Position numbers and translations under genes: made by a program
Shown: positions 18,197-26,204 of the stretch, piece by piece
Layout: each line of letters opens with the position of its first letter
Numbering within the stretch: the stretch's first letter is position 1
The notes under the pieces: generated by a model
The model's input: the letters and a program-made list of their open reading frames with translations, nothing else
Database searches by the model: none
What the model was told of the DNA's origin: nothing
NCBI RefSeq assembly: GCF_013385985.1
Contig: NZ_JACAOY010000006.1
Location: forward strand, 414,581 to 478,580
Direction: 5' to 3'
From: Pseudomonas sp. B6002
GTDB lineage: Bacteria > Pseudomonadota > Gammaproteobacteria > Pseudomonadales > Pseudomonadaceae
DNA: 64,000 nucleotides

Positions 18197-18300
18197 CTGT
18201 GGGAGCTGGCTTGTCGGATCGCCGCACCGCTGCGATGCAGACAACTCGGTGTGTCAGTCACACCCAGGTGATGCTTTCGCAGGCAAGCCAGCTCCCACAG
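18197..18300. repeat. REP-type inverted repeat (GGAGCTGGCTTG family)
   Basis: CTGTGGGAGCTGGCTTG at 18197-18213 is matched by its reverse complement at 18284-18300. It lies between fadE and fabG. Same family as copies at 23637, 51821, 56772 and 63794. Confidence 0.8.
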
Positions 18301-18346
18301 GGGACCGGGTTTACATGGTCAGCATGCGTTGTGAGTGAATGTCTTT

Positions 18347-19690
18347 ATGAGTGACAGCTACCTTTCCTTCGTCAATTCCCCCTGGGGCCGACGCCTGGCC
18401 CAGGCCGTCGGCCTGCCGCAACCGCTGCCGCTGCAGCGCCATCGCGGCGGCCAGCAAGGGTTGGTCAACCCGGTGATCATCGCCGGGGCAGGGCGCCTGG
18501 TGGATCAGGTGCAACAGGTGTTCAAGGCCACCGATACCGTGGCCGCTACCCCGGCGACTTTGAAGGCGCCGTCCACGGTCAAGGTGCAGGGCGCCGTGTT
18601 CGATGCCAGTGGCGTCACCGATTTGCAGCAACTCGACGAGCTCTACGTGTTCTTCCACGCCAACGCCAAGCGCATTGGTCACCATGGCCGTGTGGTGGTG
18701 CTCGGCACGGCGCCGGAGCAGTGCAAGGATTTGCCCCAAGCCATCGCACAGCGCGCCCTGGAAGGCTTGGTGCGGTCGCTGGCCAAGGAGCTGCGCCGGG
18801 CGATCACCGTGCAATTGATCTACGCGGCGCCGGGCGCCGAAGCGGCGCTGGACAGCAGCCTGCGCTTCTTCCTGTCGCGCCGCTCGGCCTACGTGTCCGG
18901 GCAAGTGGTGCGCCTGGAAAAAGCCGTTGACGGCAACAGCGCGATCAACTGGGATAAACCCTTTGTCGGTCGCCGTGCCTTGGTCACCGGCGCGTCCCGT
19001 GGCATCGGTCTGGCCATCGCCCAGGTGCTGGCGCGTGATGGCGCCCACGTCGTGTGCGTGGACGTGCCCCAAGCCCAAGAGGCCTTGCAGCAGGCGGCCA
19101 GCAGTGTCGGCGGTTCGGCGTTGCCGCTGGACATCACCGCCGCCGACGCGGCTTCGCTGCTGCAAGCCCATGTAAGCCAATACGGCGCGTTTGACGTGGT
19201 GGTGCACAACGCGGGCATCACCCGTGACAAGACCATCGCCAAAATGACCGAAGCGGCCTGGCGCAGCGTGCTGGCGGTGAACCTGGAAGCGCCGCTGCAG
19301 TTGAGCAACGCCTTGCTGGACAGCCAGGGGCTGAACCCGGGTGGGCGCATCGTGTGCGTGTCGTCGATTTCCGGTATCGCCGGCAACCTGGGGCAAAGCA
19401 ACTACGCCACCTCCAAGGCCGGCGTGATTGGCCTGGTGCAAGGCCTGGCGCCAAAGGCGGCCGCGCAGCAGGTGACGGTCAACGCGGTGGCGCCCGGGTT
19501 CATCGAGACCCAGATGACCGCGAAGATCCCGCTGATGATCCGCGAAGCGGGGCGGCGCATGAACTCGCTGTCCCAAGGCGGCCAGCCGATCGACGTGGCC
19601 GAGACCATCGCCTGGTTGGCGCACCCGGCGTCCGGCGGGGTCAATGGTCAAGTCGTACGCGTGTGCGGCCAAAGCCTGCTGGGAGCCTGA
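18347..19690 (+). CDS. fabG: Long FabG-type 3-oxoacyl-ACP/CoA reductase
   Basis: 447 residues from the ATG at 18347; a GTG 12 bases upstream is an alternative. This is the two-domain high-molecular-weight FabG form. Residues about 1-205 are a degenerate flavodoxin-like Rossmann fold, and about 210-447 the active SDR: TGASRGIG near 216, HNAGITRDKTI, and SSISGIAG...YATSK with the catalytic Ser, Tyr and Lys. Ordinary FabG is about 245 residues. Long FabGs reduce 3-oxoacyl-CoA as well as ACP substrates. Here it stands with a MaoC dehydratase, a thiolase and a CoA ligase, so it acts on CoA intermediates in beta-oxidation (as 3-hydroxyacyl-CoA dehydrogenase) or in its reversal. Confidence 0.88.
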   Translation: MSDSYLSFVNSPWGRRLAQAVGLPQPLPLQRHRGGQQGLVNPVIIAGAGRLVDQVQQVFKATDTVAATPATLKAPSTVKVQGAVFDASGVTDLQQLDELYVFFHANAKRIGHHGRVVVLGTAPEQCKDLPQAIAQRALEGLVRSLAKELRRAITVQLIYAAPGAEAALDSSLRFFLSRRSAYVSGQVVRLEKAVDGNSAINWDKPFVGRRALVTGASRGIGLAIAQVLARDGAHVVCVDVPQAQEALQQAASSVGGSALPLDITAADAASLLQAHVSQYGAFDVVVHNAGITRDKTIAKMTEAAWRSVLAVNLEAPLQLSNALLDSQGLNPGGRIVCVSSISGIAGNLGQSNYATSKAGVIGLVQGLAPKAAAQQVTVNAVAPGFIETQMTAKIPLMIREAGRRMNSLSQGGQPIDVAETIAWLAHPASGGVNGQVVRVCGQSLLGA

Positions 19691-19693
19691 GCC

Positions 19694-20584
19694 ATGGACT
19701 ACGTGACCCAGATCATCGACCCACCGCCGTCGCGCACACGCCTGCTGCTCGATGGCGTACGCGCCCTGCGCAAGCCCAAGCTCGACGGCGCACCGGTGTT
19801 GCCCAGGGAACGCCTGGTGCGTTCGGCGGTGGAGCTGTCGGCCAGCGGGATAGCGGCCTATGGCCGCGCCTGCGGGTTTCGCCGCGAGCAGGGCGTGCCG
19901 TTGTCCTATCCCCATGTGCTGGCGTTCCCGCTGCACCTGATGTTGCTCACTCGCCCGAGCTTCCCGTACCCGGCCAGCGGCATGGTGCACCTGGCCAATC
20001 GTATCCGGCAGCATCAGCGTTTGCACGAAGGCCAGGCGCTGCGCCTGGAGGTGTATTGCGAGCGTTGGATTGCCCATCCGAAGGGCCAGGCATTAAGCAT
20101 CGCCACCCGTGCCTACGGCGCCGACGCCCTGGTGTGGGAAAGCGACAGCCTGTACCTGCGCCGAGACGTCAAGGCGCCGGTCGGCGAGCCGTGGGACGAC
20201 GTGTTGCCGTTGCAGGAGGAGGGCTTGTTGCGCACCCAGCGTTGGGTGCTGCCCGCCGACCTGGGCCGGCGCTTTGCCAAGGTGTCGGGGGATTTCAACC
20301 CGATCCATACCTCGGTGATCGGCGCGAAAATCTTCGGTTTTCGCCGCGCCATTGCTCATGGCATGTGGACCCTGGGCCGCGCACTCGCCGCCCAGCAACC
20401 CCCCGGAGGGCTGGAGCAGGCCGAGGCCCATTGTGACTTCAAGCTGCCGATCTTCCTGCCCGGCCAGGTCGCGCTCTGGAGCCGCCCTGTGACGAGCCCG
20501 CGCCGTGAGTTCGAAGTGCGCAATTTTGCCGGCGACAAACCCCATATGCGCGGCCTCTTTATCTGGAATGAGACCTGTCGATGA
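19694..20584 (+). CDS. MaoC-family (R)-hydratase/dehydratase
   Basis: 296 residues starting 3 bases after fabG. The N-terminal half is a degenerate hot-dog domain; the C-terminal half has the hydratase 2 motif FAKVSGDFNPIH near residue 196, with the catalytic Asp and His, followed by RRAIAHGMW. It hydrates trans-2-enoyl-CoA or dehydrates 3-hydroxyacyl-CoA. The stop overlaps the thiolase start in ATGA. With the long FabG it makes a pair specific for the (R)-3-hydroxyacyl-CoA isomer, different from the FadB (S)-route. Confidence 0.88.
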   Translation: MDYVTQIIDPPPSRTRLLLDGVRALRKPKLDGAPVLPRERLVRSAVELSASGIAAYGRACGFRREQGVPLSYPHVLAFPLHLMLLTRPSFPYPASGMVHLANRIRQHQRLHEGQALRLEVYCERWIAHPKGQALSIATRAYGADALVWESDSLYLRRDVKAPVGEPWDDVLPLQEEGLLRTQRWVLPADLGRRFAKVSGDFNPIHTSVIGAKIFGFRRAIAHGMWTLGRALAAQQPPGGLEQAEAHCDFKLPIFLPGQVALWSRPVTSPRREFEVRNFAGDKPHMRGLFIWNETCR

Positions 20585-21879
20585 GTGACTACAGCTTCAA
20601 CCCGGCCCCGGTGCGTCGCGTTGCGATTATCGGCGGCAACCGTATTCCCTTTGCCCGCTCCAACACGGTGTATGCCCACGACAGCAACCAGGACCTGCTG
20701 GTGGCGGCCTTGCAAGGCCTGGTCGACCGCTACAACCTGCACGGCCAACGCCTGGGGGAGTTTGCCGCCGGTGCGGTGATCAAGCACTCGCGGGATTTCA
20801 ACCTGGCGCGTGAATCGCTGCTGTCGACCACCTTATCCCCCGACACGCCCGCCTACGATGTGCAGCAAGCTTGCGGCACGGGCCTGGAAGCCGCGTTGCT
20901 GGTGGCCAATAAAATCGCCCTGGGCCAGATCGACGTGGGTATCGCCGGCGGTTCCGACACCACCTCCGATGCACCCATCGGCATCAATGAATCCCTGCGC
21001 CATACGCTGCTGTCGGCCAACCGTGCCAAGGGCATGGGCGACAAGCTGAAGGCACTGTTGAAGGTGCGTCCGGGGATGTTTTTCAAACCCTTGCTGCCGC
21101 GCAACGGTGAGCCGCGTACCGGCCTGTCCATGGGCGAGCACTGCGAAGAAATGGCCAAGCGCTGGCAGATCAAGCGGCTGGCCCAGGACGAACTGACCCT
21201 CACCAGCCACCAACGCCTGGCAGCGGCCTACGCCCGGGGCTTCTTTGATGACCTGATCAGCCCCCATCGCGGCCTGGCCCGTGACAACAACTTGCGTGCC
21301 GACGCCAGCCTGGAAAAGCTCGCGGGCTTGTCCCCGGCCTATGACCGGCAGAACGGCACGCTCACCGCGGGCAACTCCACGCCGCTGACCGATGGCGCGT
21401 CGGTGGTGCTGCTGGCCAGCGAAGAATGGGCGGCCGAGAACGGCTGGCCGGTGCTGGCCTACCTGCGCACGGGCGAAACGGCGGCAGTGAACTTCGTCGA
21501 CGGCACCGAAGGCCTGTTGATGGCCCCGGCCTACGCGGTGCCGCGCATGCTCAAGCGCGAAGGCCTGAGCTTTGCGGACTTTGATTTCTTCGAGATCCAC
21601 GAAGCGTTTGCCGCGCAGGTGCTGTGCACGCTCAAGGCCTGGGAAGACGCCGATTATTGCCGGGAGCGTCTAGGCTTGGACGCACCCCTGGGCGCTATCG
21701 AGCGCAGCAAGATGAACGTCAACGGTGGCTCGCTCGGTTGCGGCCATCCCTTTGCTGCCACCGGTGGCCGGCAATTGGCCGCCTTGGCCAAGACCATCCA
21801 CGAGAACGGCGGTGGACGCGGCCTGATTTCGATTTGCGCGGCAGGCGGATTGGGCATTACTGCCATCGTCGAAAAGTAG
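20581..21879 (+). CDS. Acetyl-CoA C-acyltransferase (FadI-like thiolase)
   Basis: 432 residues, ATGA-coupled to the MaoC gene. All thiolase signatures are present: nucleophile Cys98 in QQACGTG, EIHEAFAAQ, NVNGGSLGCGHPFAATGGR and CAAGGLG. It cleaves 3-oxoacyl-CoA to acetyl-CoA and a shortened acyl-CoA, or runs in the condensing direction. Length above 430 fits FadI-like long thiolases rather than the 390-residue AtoB/PhaA type. It completes the beta-oxidation cycle with FadE, MaoC and FabG. Confidence 0.92.
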   Translation: MSDYSFNPAPVRRVAIIGGNRIPFARSNTVYAHDSNQDLLVAALQGLVDRYNLHGQRLGEFAAGAVIKHSRDFNLARESLLSTTLSPDTPAYDVQQACGTGLEAALLVANKIALGQIDVGIAGGSDTTSDAPIGINESLRHTLLSANRAKGMGDKLKALLKVRPGMFFKPLLPRNGEPRTGLSMGEHCEEMAKRWQIKRLAQDELTLTSHQRLAAAYARGFFDDLISPHRGLARDNNLRADASLEKLAGLSPAYDRQNGTLTAGNSTPLTDGASVVLLASEEWAAENGWPVLAYLRTGETAAVNFVDGTEGLLMAPAYAVPRMLKREGLSFADFDFFEIHEAFAAQVLCTLKAWEDADYCRERLGLDAPLGAIERSKMNVNGGSLGCGHPFAATGGRQLAALAKTIHENGGGRGLISICAAGGLGITAIVEK

Positions 21880-21910
21880 CTCTATCAAAAACAACAACAA
21901 GGAGACTGCC

Positions 21911-23614
21911 ATGAACGCTGTAAGCCTGGAACAAACCGAACGGATCTGGTTGAACGCTTACTTGCCGGGCGTTCCGGCCGACATTGATGCCGGTATCGAG
22001 GACTACCCGTCGTTGCGCGAGGTGTTCCTGGAGCACCTGGAAAAGTTTCGCGAGCGGGTGGCCTACGTCAGCATCGGCACCGAAATGACCTACGCCGACT
22101 GGAAAGTGCAGGGCGTTGCCTTTGCTGCCTGGCTGCAGGGCCAGGGGGTGAAGAAGGGCGACCGCGTGGCACTGATGATGCCTAACTGCTTGCAGTACCC
22201 GATCTGCTTGTTGGGCACGATCATGGCGGGTGCGGTGGTGGTCAACGTCAACCCGTTGTACACCGCCCATGAGCTCAAGCATTTGCTCAAGGACAGCGGC
22301 GCCGAAACGGTGGTGATTTTCGAGAACTTCGCGCACACCTTGGAAAAAGTCGTGGCCGGCAGCAGCGTCAAACGCGTGGTGGTGGCGGCCATCGGCGACC
22401 TGCTGGGCACTTTCAAAGGGGCGGCGATGAACTTCATCCTGCGCCGGGTGCAAAAGCAGGTGCCGGCCTTCAACCTGCGTGGTTCGGTGCGCTTCAATCA
22501 GGTGCTGAAAGAAGGGCGGGCGCTCAACCATTTTCCGGTGGCCATGGCCCTGGATGACCTGGCTTTCCTGCAATACACCGGCGGCACCACCGGCGATGCC
22601 AAGGGGGTGATGCTCAGCCACCGCAACATCATCGCCAACCTGCTGCAAGCCAAGGCCTGGGTCGGTGACCAGTTGGACCAGGACCAGCAGGAAACCAACG
22701 TCACCTTGCTGCCGCTGTACCACATCTTTTCCCTGACGGTGAACTGCCTGATGTTCATGTGCCTGGGTGGGCGCAACATCCTCATCGCCAACCCGCGGGA
22801 TGTGAAGCGCGTGCAGATGATCCTGCGCAAGGAACGTTTCAACGGCATTGCCGGGGTCAACACGCTGTTTAACGGTTTGCTGGAAAACAAAGAGTTTTGT
22901 GCGCGGGACTTTTCGGCGCTGCGCATGGTGATCGCGGGCGGCATGGCCACCCATACGGCGGTGGCCAAGCGTTGGAAGGAAGTCACCGGGTTGCCGATCA
23001 TCGAAGGCTACGGCCTCACCGAGTGCTCGCCGGTGGTGAGTATCAGCCCGATCAACATTGCGCGCATGCGCGAGATGGAATTCACCGGAAGCATTGGCGT
23101 GCCCTTGCCGTCGACCTGGGTGCGCTTTGTGCGCGAAGACGGCGAACTGGCCGAGATTGGCGAGCAGGGCGAGCTGCAAGTGCGTGGCCCACAGGTCATG
23201 CAGGGCTACTGGAAACGCCCGGAAGCCACTGCCGAGGTGCTGGATGCCGAGGGCTGGTTGTCCACGGGTGATATCGGGGTGATGGACGAGCGCGGTTTTA
23301 TCCGCCTGGTCGACCGCAAGAAGGACATGATCCTGGTCTCGGGTTTCAACGTGTACCCCAACGAGATCGAAGACGTGGTCGCGATGCACCCGGGGGTGGG
23401 TGAAGTGGCGGCGATTGGCGTGGAAGATGCGGTGACCGGCGAGAAGGTCAAGATCATCGTGGTGCGCAAGGACCCGAACCTGACCCAGGAACAAATCCTC
23501 GCCCACTGCCGGGAATACCTGACGGGGTACAAGATGCCCAAATACGTTGAGTTCCGCACCACCGAACTGCCCAAGACCACCGTGGGCAAAGTCCTGCGCC
23601 GCGCGTTGCGCTGA
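21911..23614 (+). CDS. fadD: Long-chain fatty-acid-CoA ligase (FadD family)
   Basis: 567 residues; AAGGAGA precedes the ATG, 31 bases after the thiolase. AMP-binding motif YTGGTTGDAKGVMLSH near 218, EGYGLTECSP near 364, and the fatty-acyl-CoA synthetase motif DRKKDMILVSGFNVYPNEIE near 470. It activates fatty acids to acyl-CoA at the inner membrane. P. fluorescens-group genomes usually also carry a fadD1-fadD2 pair, so this is probably an additional, pathway-specific ligase for acids made by AlkB oxidation. A perfect palindromic repeat terminates the unit. Confidence 0.92.
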   Translation: MNAVSLEQTERIWLNAYLPGVPADIDAGIEDYPSLREVFLEHLEKFRERVAYVSIGTEMTYADWKVQGVAFAAWLQGQGVKKGDRVALMMPNCLQYPICLLGTIMAGAVVVNVNPLYTAHELKHLLKDSGAETVVIFENFAHTLEKVVAGSSVKRVVVAAIGDLLGTFKGAAMNFILRRVQKQVPAFNLRGSVRFNQVLKEGRALNHFPVAMALDDLAFLQYTGGTTGDAKGVMLSHRNIIANLLQAKAWVGDQLDQDQQETNVTLLPLYHIFSLTVNCLMFMCLGGRNILIANPRDVKRVQMILRKERFNGIAGVNTLFNGLLENKEFCARDFSALRMVIAGGMATHTAVAKRWKEVTGLPIIEGYGLTECSPVVSISPINIARMREMEFTGSIGVPLPSTWVRFVREDGELAEIGEQGELQVRGPQVMQGYWKRPEATAEVLDAEGWLSTGDIGVMDERGFIRLVDRKKDMILVSGFNVYPNEIEDVVAMHPGVGEVAAIGVEDAVTGEKVKIIVVRKDPNLTQEQILAHCREYLTGYKMPKYVEFRTTELPKTTVGKVLRRALR

Positions 23615-23636
23615 TTTTAAAATGTAGGTGATCCAA

Positions 23637-23709
23637 CTGTGGGAGCTGGCTTGCCTGCGATAGCGGTGTATCAGTTATACCGCCATCGCAGGCAAGCCAG
23701 CTCCCACAG
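23637..23709. repeat. REP inverted repeat acting as bidirectional terminator
   Basis: 25-base perfect arms CTGTGGGAGCTGGCTTGCC.. and complement, with a further GCGGT/ACCGC inner stem. It lies between the convergent fadD and Gfo/Idh/MocA genes and can terminate both. Confidence 0.85.
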
Positions 23710-23726
23710 AGGTTTTGTGGTGAGTT

Positions 23727-24842
23727 TTAGAGTGAGTTCACGTTGACCCAGCGCTCTTCTTTGGCGGCGACACGAATCGCCGTCGCCAGCCGCTCCACTG
23801 CCCACGCCGCTTCAAAATCAGTGCCATCCGCGCCTTGCCCCGCCAGCGCCATGATCAACTCCTGCACCTCCAGCGTCTTCAACTCGTTGTAGCCCAACTG
23901 ATGGCCCGCCGCCGGGCTGAACGCCGCGTAGCCGGGTAGGGCCGGGCCGGCGAGCAGGCGCTGGAAACCGTCTTGGCCGACGCGGCACAGGCGCAGTTCA
24001 TTCAAGCGTTCCTGGTCGAACGCCAAGGTACCCAGGGTGCCGCTGATCTCGAAACTCAGGTGGTTCTTGTAGCCGTGCTTGAGCCAACTGCTGCTCACCG
24101 TGCCACGTGCGCCATTGGCGAAGCGCAGCAGCGCGTGCACGTGATCGTCCACGGCGATGGCTTTGTGTTCGCTGCTGCCTTTGGTAGCCGGGCGGCGGGC
24201 ATGCACGGTCTGGGTATCGGCACACACGCTCACCACATCCCCGACCAAATAACGGGCCATCGACAGCAAATGGCTGCCCAGGTCCGCGAGGGCGCCACCG
24301 GCATGCTCCACTTCACAGCGCCACGACCAAGGGGACGCGGGGTCGGCCATGAAGTCTTCGCTGAACTCGCCCTGGAAGCTGATGATCTCACCCAGTTCGC
24401 CTCGGGCAATCATCTGCTTGGCCAGCAGGATCATCGGGTTGTGCTGATAGTTGTAGCCCACCCGCGTCACCACCCCGGCCGCACTGGCGGCGCGGCGCAT
24501 GGCATCGGCCTGTTCCAGGCTGACGGCCAGGGGTTTTTCGCAATACACCGCCTTGCCCGCCGCAATCGCGGCCATGGCCATGGGGTAGTGCAAGTGGTTG
24601 GGCGTGGTGATGGCGACGACGTCGACGTTGGGGTCGTTGACCAGGGCTTGCCAGTCGCCATGGGCCTGGGCAAACCCCCAGGCCGTGGCGCAGCGCTGGG
24701 CACGCTCGGTGTCGGCATCGGCCAGGGCGGCCAGCTTGAGGGTTACCGGCAGTTCGAACACCGCCCGGGCGTTGTTGAACGCCAACGCATGGGCGCGGCC
24801 CATGAAGCCTGTACCGATCAGGCCGATTCCGAGTTCACGCAT
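23727..24842 (-). CDS. Gfo/Idh/MocA-family oxidoreductase
   Basis: 371 residues from the ATG at 24842 with AAAGGA 9 bases upstream. N-terminal NAD-binding GLIGTGFMGRAHA near residue 6, VAITTPNHLHYPMA, then the family motif CEKPLAVS near 92; the C-terminal substrate domain contains DLGSHLLSMARYL. Members oxidise or epimerise sugars, inositols and amino sugars. It is monocistronic. Its promoter carries two GGAA-N6-TTCC-type sites, the pattern reported for the IolR repressor of inositol catabolism in Sinorhizobium, so an inositol-type substrate is the best guess. Confidence 0.9.
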   Translation of the reverse strand: MRELGIGLIGTGFMGRAHALAFNNARAVFELPVTLKLAALADADTERAQRCATAWGFAQAHGDWQALVNDPNVDVVAITTPNHLHYPMAMAAIAAGKAVYCEKPLAVSLEQADAMRRAASAAGVVTRVGYNYQHNPMILLAKQMIARGELGEIISFQGEFSEDFMADPASPWSWRCEVEHAGGALADLGSHLLSMARYLVGDVVSVCADTQTVHARRPATKGSSEHKAIAVDDHVHALLRFANGARGTVSSSWLKHGYKNHLSFEISGTLGTLAFDQERLNELRLCRVGQDGFQRLLAGPALPGYAAFSPAAGHQLGYNELKTLEVQELIMALAGQGADGTDFEAAWAVERLATAIRVAAKEERWVNVNSL

Positions 24843-24885
24843 AGCCGAGGTCCTTTGAATTATTGTTTTCAAGAGTGCTATTAAT

Positions 24886-24928
24886 GGAATAAAAATTCCC
24901 GTAATTCAATAGATGGAATAAAAATTCA
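24886..24928 (-). promoter_or_regulatory. Tandem IolR/RpiR-like operators
   Basis: GGAATAAAAATTCC (24886-24899) is a palindrome with GGAA-N6-TTCC form, and GGAATAAAAATTCA (24915-24928) repeats it with one mismatch, 29 bases away. Both lie 44-86 bases upstream of the Gfo/Idh/MocA start. The remainder of the gap to 25133 shows no gene. Confidence 0.6.
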
Positions 24929-25133
24929 TTTGTGTGCACTGATCAGCCTGACGAATGCCGCTATATTCAGCTGCGGAGGAAACGCCATCAGTTAACAAAA
25001 GATAACGTAGCGCCGATTGTCAGACGATTCCAAAGCCCGATAGGATGGCCGCAGCTTCCTCCAGGCGCTCTAGGTTGCAGGTTTCACGGCCCAGGAAGGC
25101 AGGCAATAACAATAATAAATGGGAGAAAGGTCT

Positions 25134-26189
25134 ATGAGTGAGCCTGTCATGGGTTGGGTTGTTTGCCGCCCACGCGCCGCACGCAGGGTTGCGTTGCTGG
25201 CCACAGCGCTCTCGCTGTTTGGAGCCGTCGCGTTGCCGACCGCCGTCCAGGCCGCCAGCGATACCCCCGCCGCAACTGTGTTTGCGATTGAATCCCCCAA
25301 GGCCGCCAAGGGCCTGATGATCGACGTGGTCCACGCAGGCAAGCGCCTGGTGGCGGTCGGTGATCGCGGGCATATCCTCTATTCCGATGACCAGGGCGCT
25401 ACCTGGACTCAAGCCAAGGTGCCCACCCGCCAACTGCTCACCGCCGTGTTCTTTGTCGATGACAAACAAGGCTGGGCTGTGGGCCATGATGCGCAAATCC
25501 TTGCCAGCACCGACGGCGGCGCCACCTGGACCCAGCAATACCAAGACCTCAAGCGCGAAGCCCCCTTACTCGATATCTGGTTCAACGACGCCAGCCACGG
25601 CCTGGCGGTCGGTGCCTACGGCGCGTTGATCGAAACCACCGACGGCGGCAAAACCTGGGAAGACGTCAGCGACCGCCTCGACAACGAAGACCAGTTCCAC
25701 CTCAACGCCATCGCTCACATCAAGGACGCCGGCCTGTTCATCGTGGGCGAGCAGGGCAGCATGTTCCGCTCCCGCGACGACGGCCAGACCTGGGAAAAAC
25801 TCGAAGGCCCCTACGAGGGCTCGTTGTTTGGCGTGATCGGCACGGCGCAAGCGCAAACCCTGTTGGCTTATGGCTTGCGCGGCAACTTGTACCGTTCCAC
25901 GGATTTCGGCAGCACCTGGGAGCAGGTTGAACTGAACGCGGCGCGGGGAGCGCTGGAGTTTGGCTTGTCGGGCGCCACGTTGTTGGATGACGGCGCCATT
26001 GTTGTCGTCGGCAACGGTGGCAGTGTGGTGGTCAGCCATGACGACGGGGTGACGTTCAGCGTGTTCAACCGGCCGGACCGCATTTCGCTGTCGTCCGTCA
26101 CGGCGGCAGGCAATGGCAACCTGATTCTGGCCGGGCAGGGTGGCGTTCGCGTGGCCACGCCGACCGGCGCCGAACCGACAAAACAATAA
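25134..26189 (+). CDS. YCF48/BNR-like beta-propeller periplasmic protein
   Basis: 351 residues; GGGAGAAAGG precedes the ATG. A long signal region (hydrophobic LLATALSLFGAVALP, cleavage after VQA near 42) leads to repeated propeller blades with Asp-box-like GATW/GKTW/GQTW motifs (DDQGATWTQ, DGGATWTQQ, DGGKTWEDV, DDGQTWEKL, DFGSTWEQV). It resembles YCF48/Hcf136, the photosystem II stability factor, whose bacterial homologues often stand next to MMPL-type permeases. The RND permease starts 15 bases downstream, so the two probably form one envelope transport complex. Confidence 0.85.
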   Translation: MSEPVMGWVVCRPRAARRVALLATALSLFGAVALPTAVQAASDTPAATVFAIESPKAAKGLMIDVVHAGKRLVAVGDRGHILYSDDQGATWTQAKVPTRQLLTAVFFVDDKQGWAVGHDAQILASTDGGATWTQQYQDLKREAPLLDIWFNDASHGLAVGAYGALIETTDGGKTWEDVSDRLDNEDQFHLNAIAHIKDAGLFIVGEQGSMFRSRDDGQTWEKLEGPYEGSLFGVIGTAQAQTLLAYGLRGNLYRSTDFGSTWEQVELNAARGALEFGLSGATLLDDGAIVVVGNGGSVVVSHDDGVTFSVFNRPDRISLSSVTAAGNGNLILAGQGGVRVATPTGAEPTKQ

Positions 26190-26204
26190 GAAGGCGGGGA
26201 AAGA

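Noticed and set aside
15660-18227. 855-codon frame antisense to fadE
   Set aside because: Arg/Gln/His-rich shadow; fadE motifs are clear on the other strand.
18311-20077. 588-codon frame antisense to fabG and maoC
   Set aside because: Shadow of high-GC third positions; no ribosome site or domain.
21857-23506. 549-codon frame antisense to fadD
   Set aside because: Shadow frame; fadD has all family motifs.
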